Program-made: the position numbers and the translations under genes | Part shown: positions 6,925-6,980 of the stretch, one piece after another | How positions within the stretch are numbered: the stretch's first letter is position 1 | Layout: each line of letters starts with the position of its first letter | Origin: Deltaproteobacteria bacterium | GTDB lineage: Bacteria; Desulfobacterota; DSM-4660; Desulfatiglandales; HGW-15 | Length of the DNA stretch: 6,980 nt | Assembly: GCA_021737245.1 (NCBI GenBank) | Contig: JAIPEI010000191.1 | Location: 1-6,980 of the forward strand | Direction of reading: 5' to 3' | The notes under the pieces: model-generated | Told to the model about the DNA's origin: nothing | What the model saw: only the letters and a program-made list of their open reading frames with translations | Databases searched by the model: none

Positions 6925-6947
6925 GGGGGCCGGGGCCAGGGCCAGGG
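6925..6947 (+). repeat. G-quadruplex motif / GGGGCC-like hexamer repeat
   Basis: Four G runs lie close together: 6925-6929 (five G), 6932-6935 (four), 6939-6941 (three) and 6945-6947 (three). The loops are CC, CCA and CCA. This meets the classic G-quadruplex rule of four runs of at least three G with loops of seven or fewer. It is also a period-6 repeat of the GGGGCC/AGGGCC kind. It lies beyond dppF and just past the weak terminator candidate. No gene is supported from 6816 to the window end. Confidence 0.75.
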
Positions 6948-6980
6948 TTTTCCGGAGCGGACATCAGCGCGAGGCCTTCG

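Overview
The window carries a high-GC, tightly packed bacterial locus with two divergent transcription units. Protein character (a short CspA-type cold-shock protein, a Gram-negative style signal peptide, and a family-5 peptide transporter in the A-B-C-D-F order) fits a proteobacterium. The general look is that of Desulfobacterota (former Deltaproteobacteria). That placement is an impression from the sequence and was not tested by any search.

Left part (1-660). The first 185 bases hold no gene I can support. On the minus strand lies a complete cold-shock unit: promoter (582-609), a leader of about 120 nt, a 66-residue cold-shock protein read from a TTG start (452 down to 252), and a strong intrinsic terminator (186-226). 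Back to back with it, on the plus strand, is a near-consensus sigma-70 promoter (634-663). The space between the two promoters contains a 7-bp inverted repeat whose half-sites are 21 bp apart, a plausible shared operator.

Right part (660-6815). The plus-strand promoter opens a leader of about 455 nt that is rich in hairpins and has no credible gene. It is followed by a five-gene ABC importer of the dipeptide/oligopeptide/nickel class: periplasmic substrate-binding protein (1127-2686), permeases DppB (2857-3831) and DppC (3828-4745), and ATPases DppD (4748-5725) and DppF (5796-6815). B overlaps C by the ATGA arrangement and C is 2 nt from D. The binding protein is separated from the membrane genes by 170 nt holding a large hairpin, probably to keep it in excess. 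D and F are separated by 70 nt containing a GTGTAT-type hexamer repeat. The binding protein captures the ligand in the periplasm, DppB and DppC form the channel, and the DppD/DppF pair hydrolyses ATP. Both ATPases carry the four-cysteine C-terminal motif tied to an Fe-S cluster in this family.

Right edge (6816-6980). No gene is supported. There is a weak A/T hairpin with a T run and a clear G-quadruplex-type motif of four G runs. I found no mobile element, CRISPR array, tRNA or rRNA. Nothing here amounts to a clearly new system. The second-look items are regulatory: the shared operator candidate, the structured leader, the A/B hairpin, the hexamer repeat with its tiny cysteine-rich reading frame, and the G-quadruplex.
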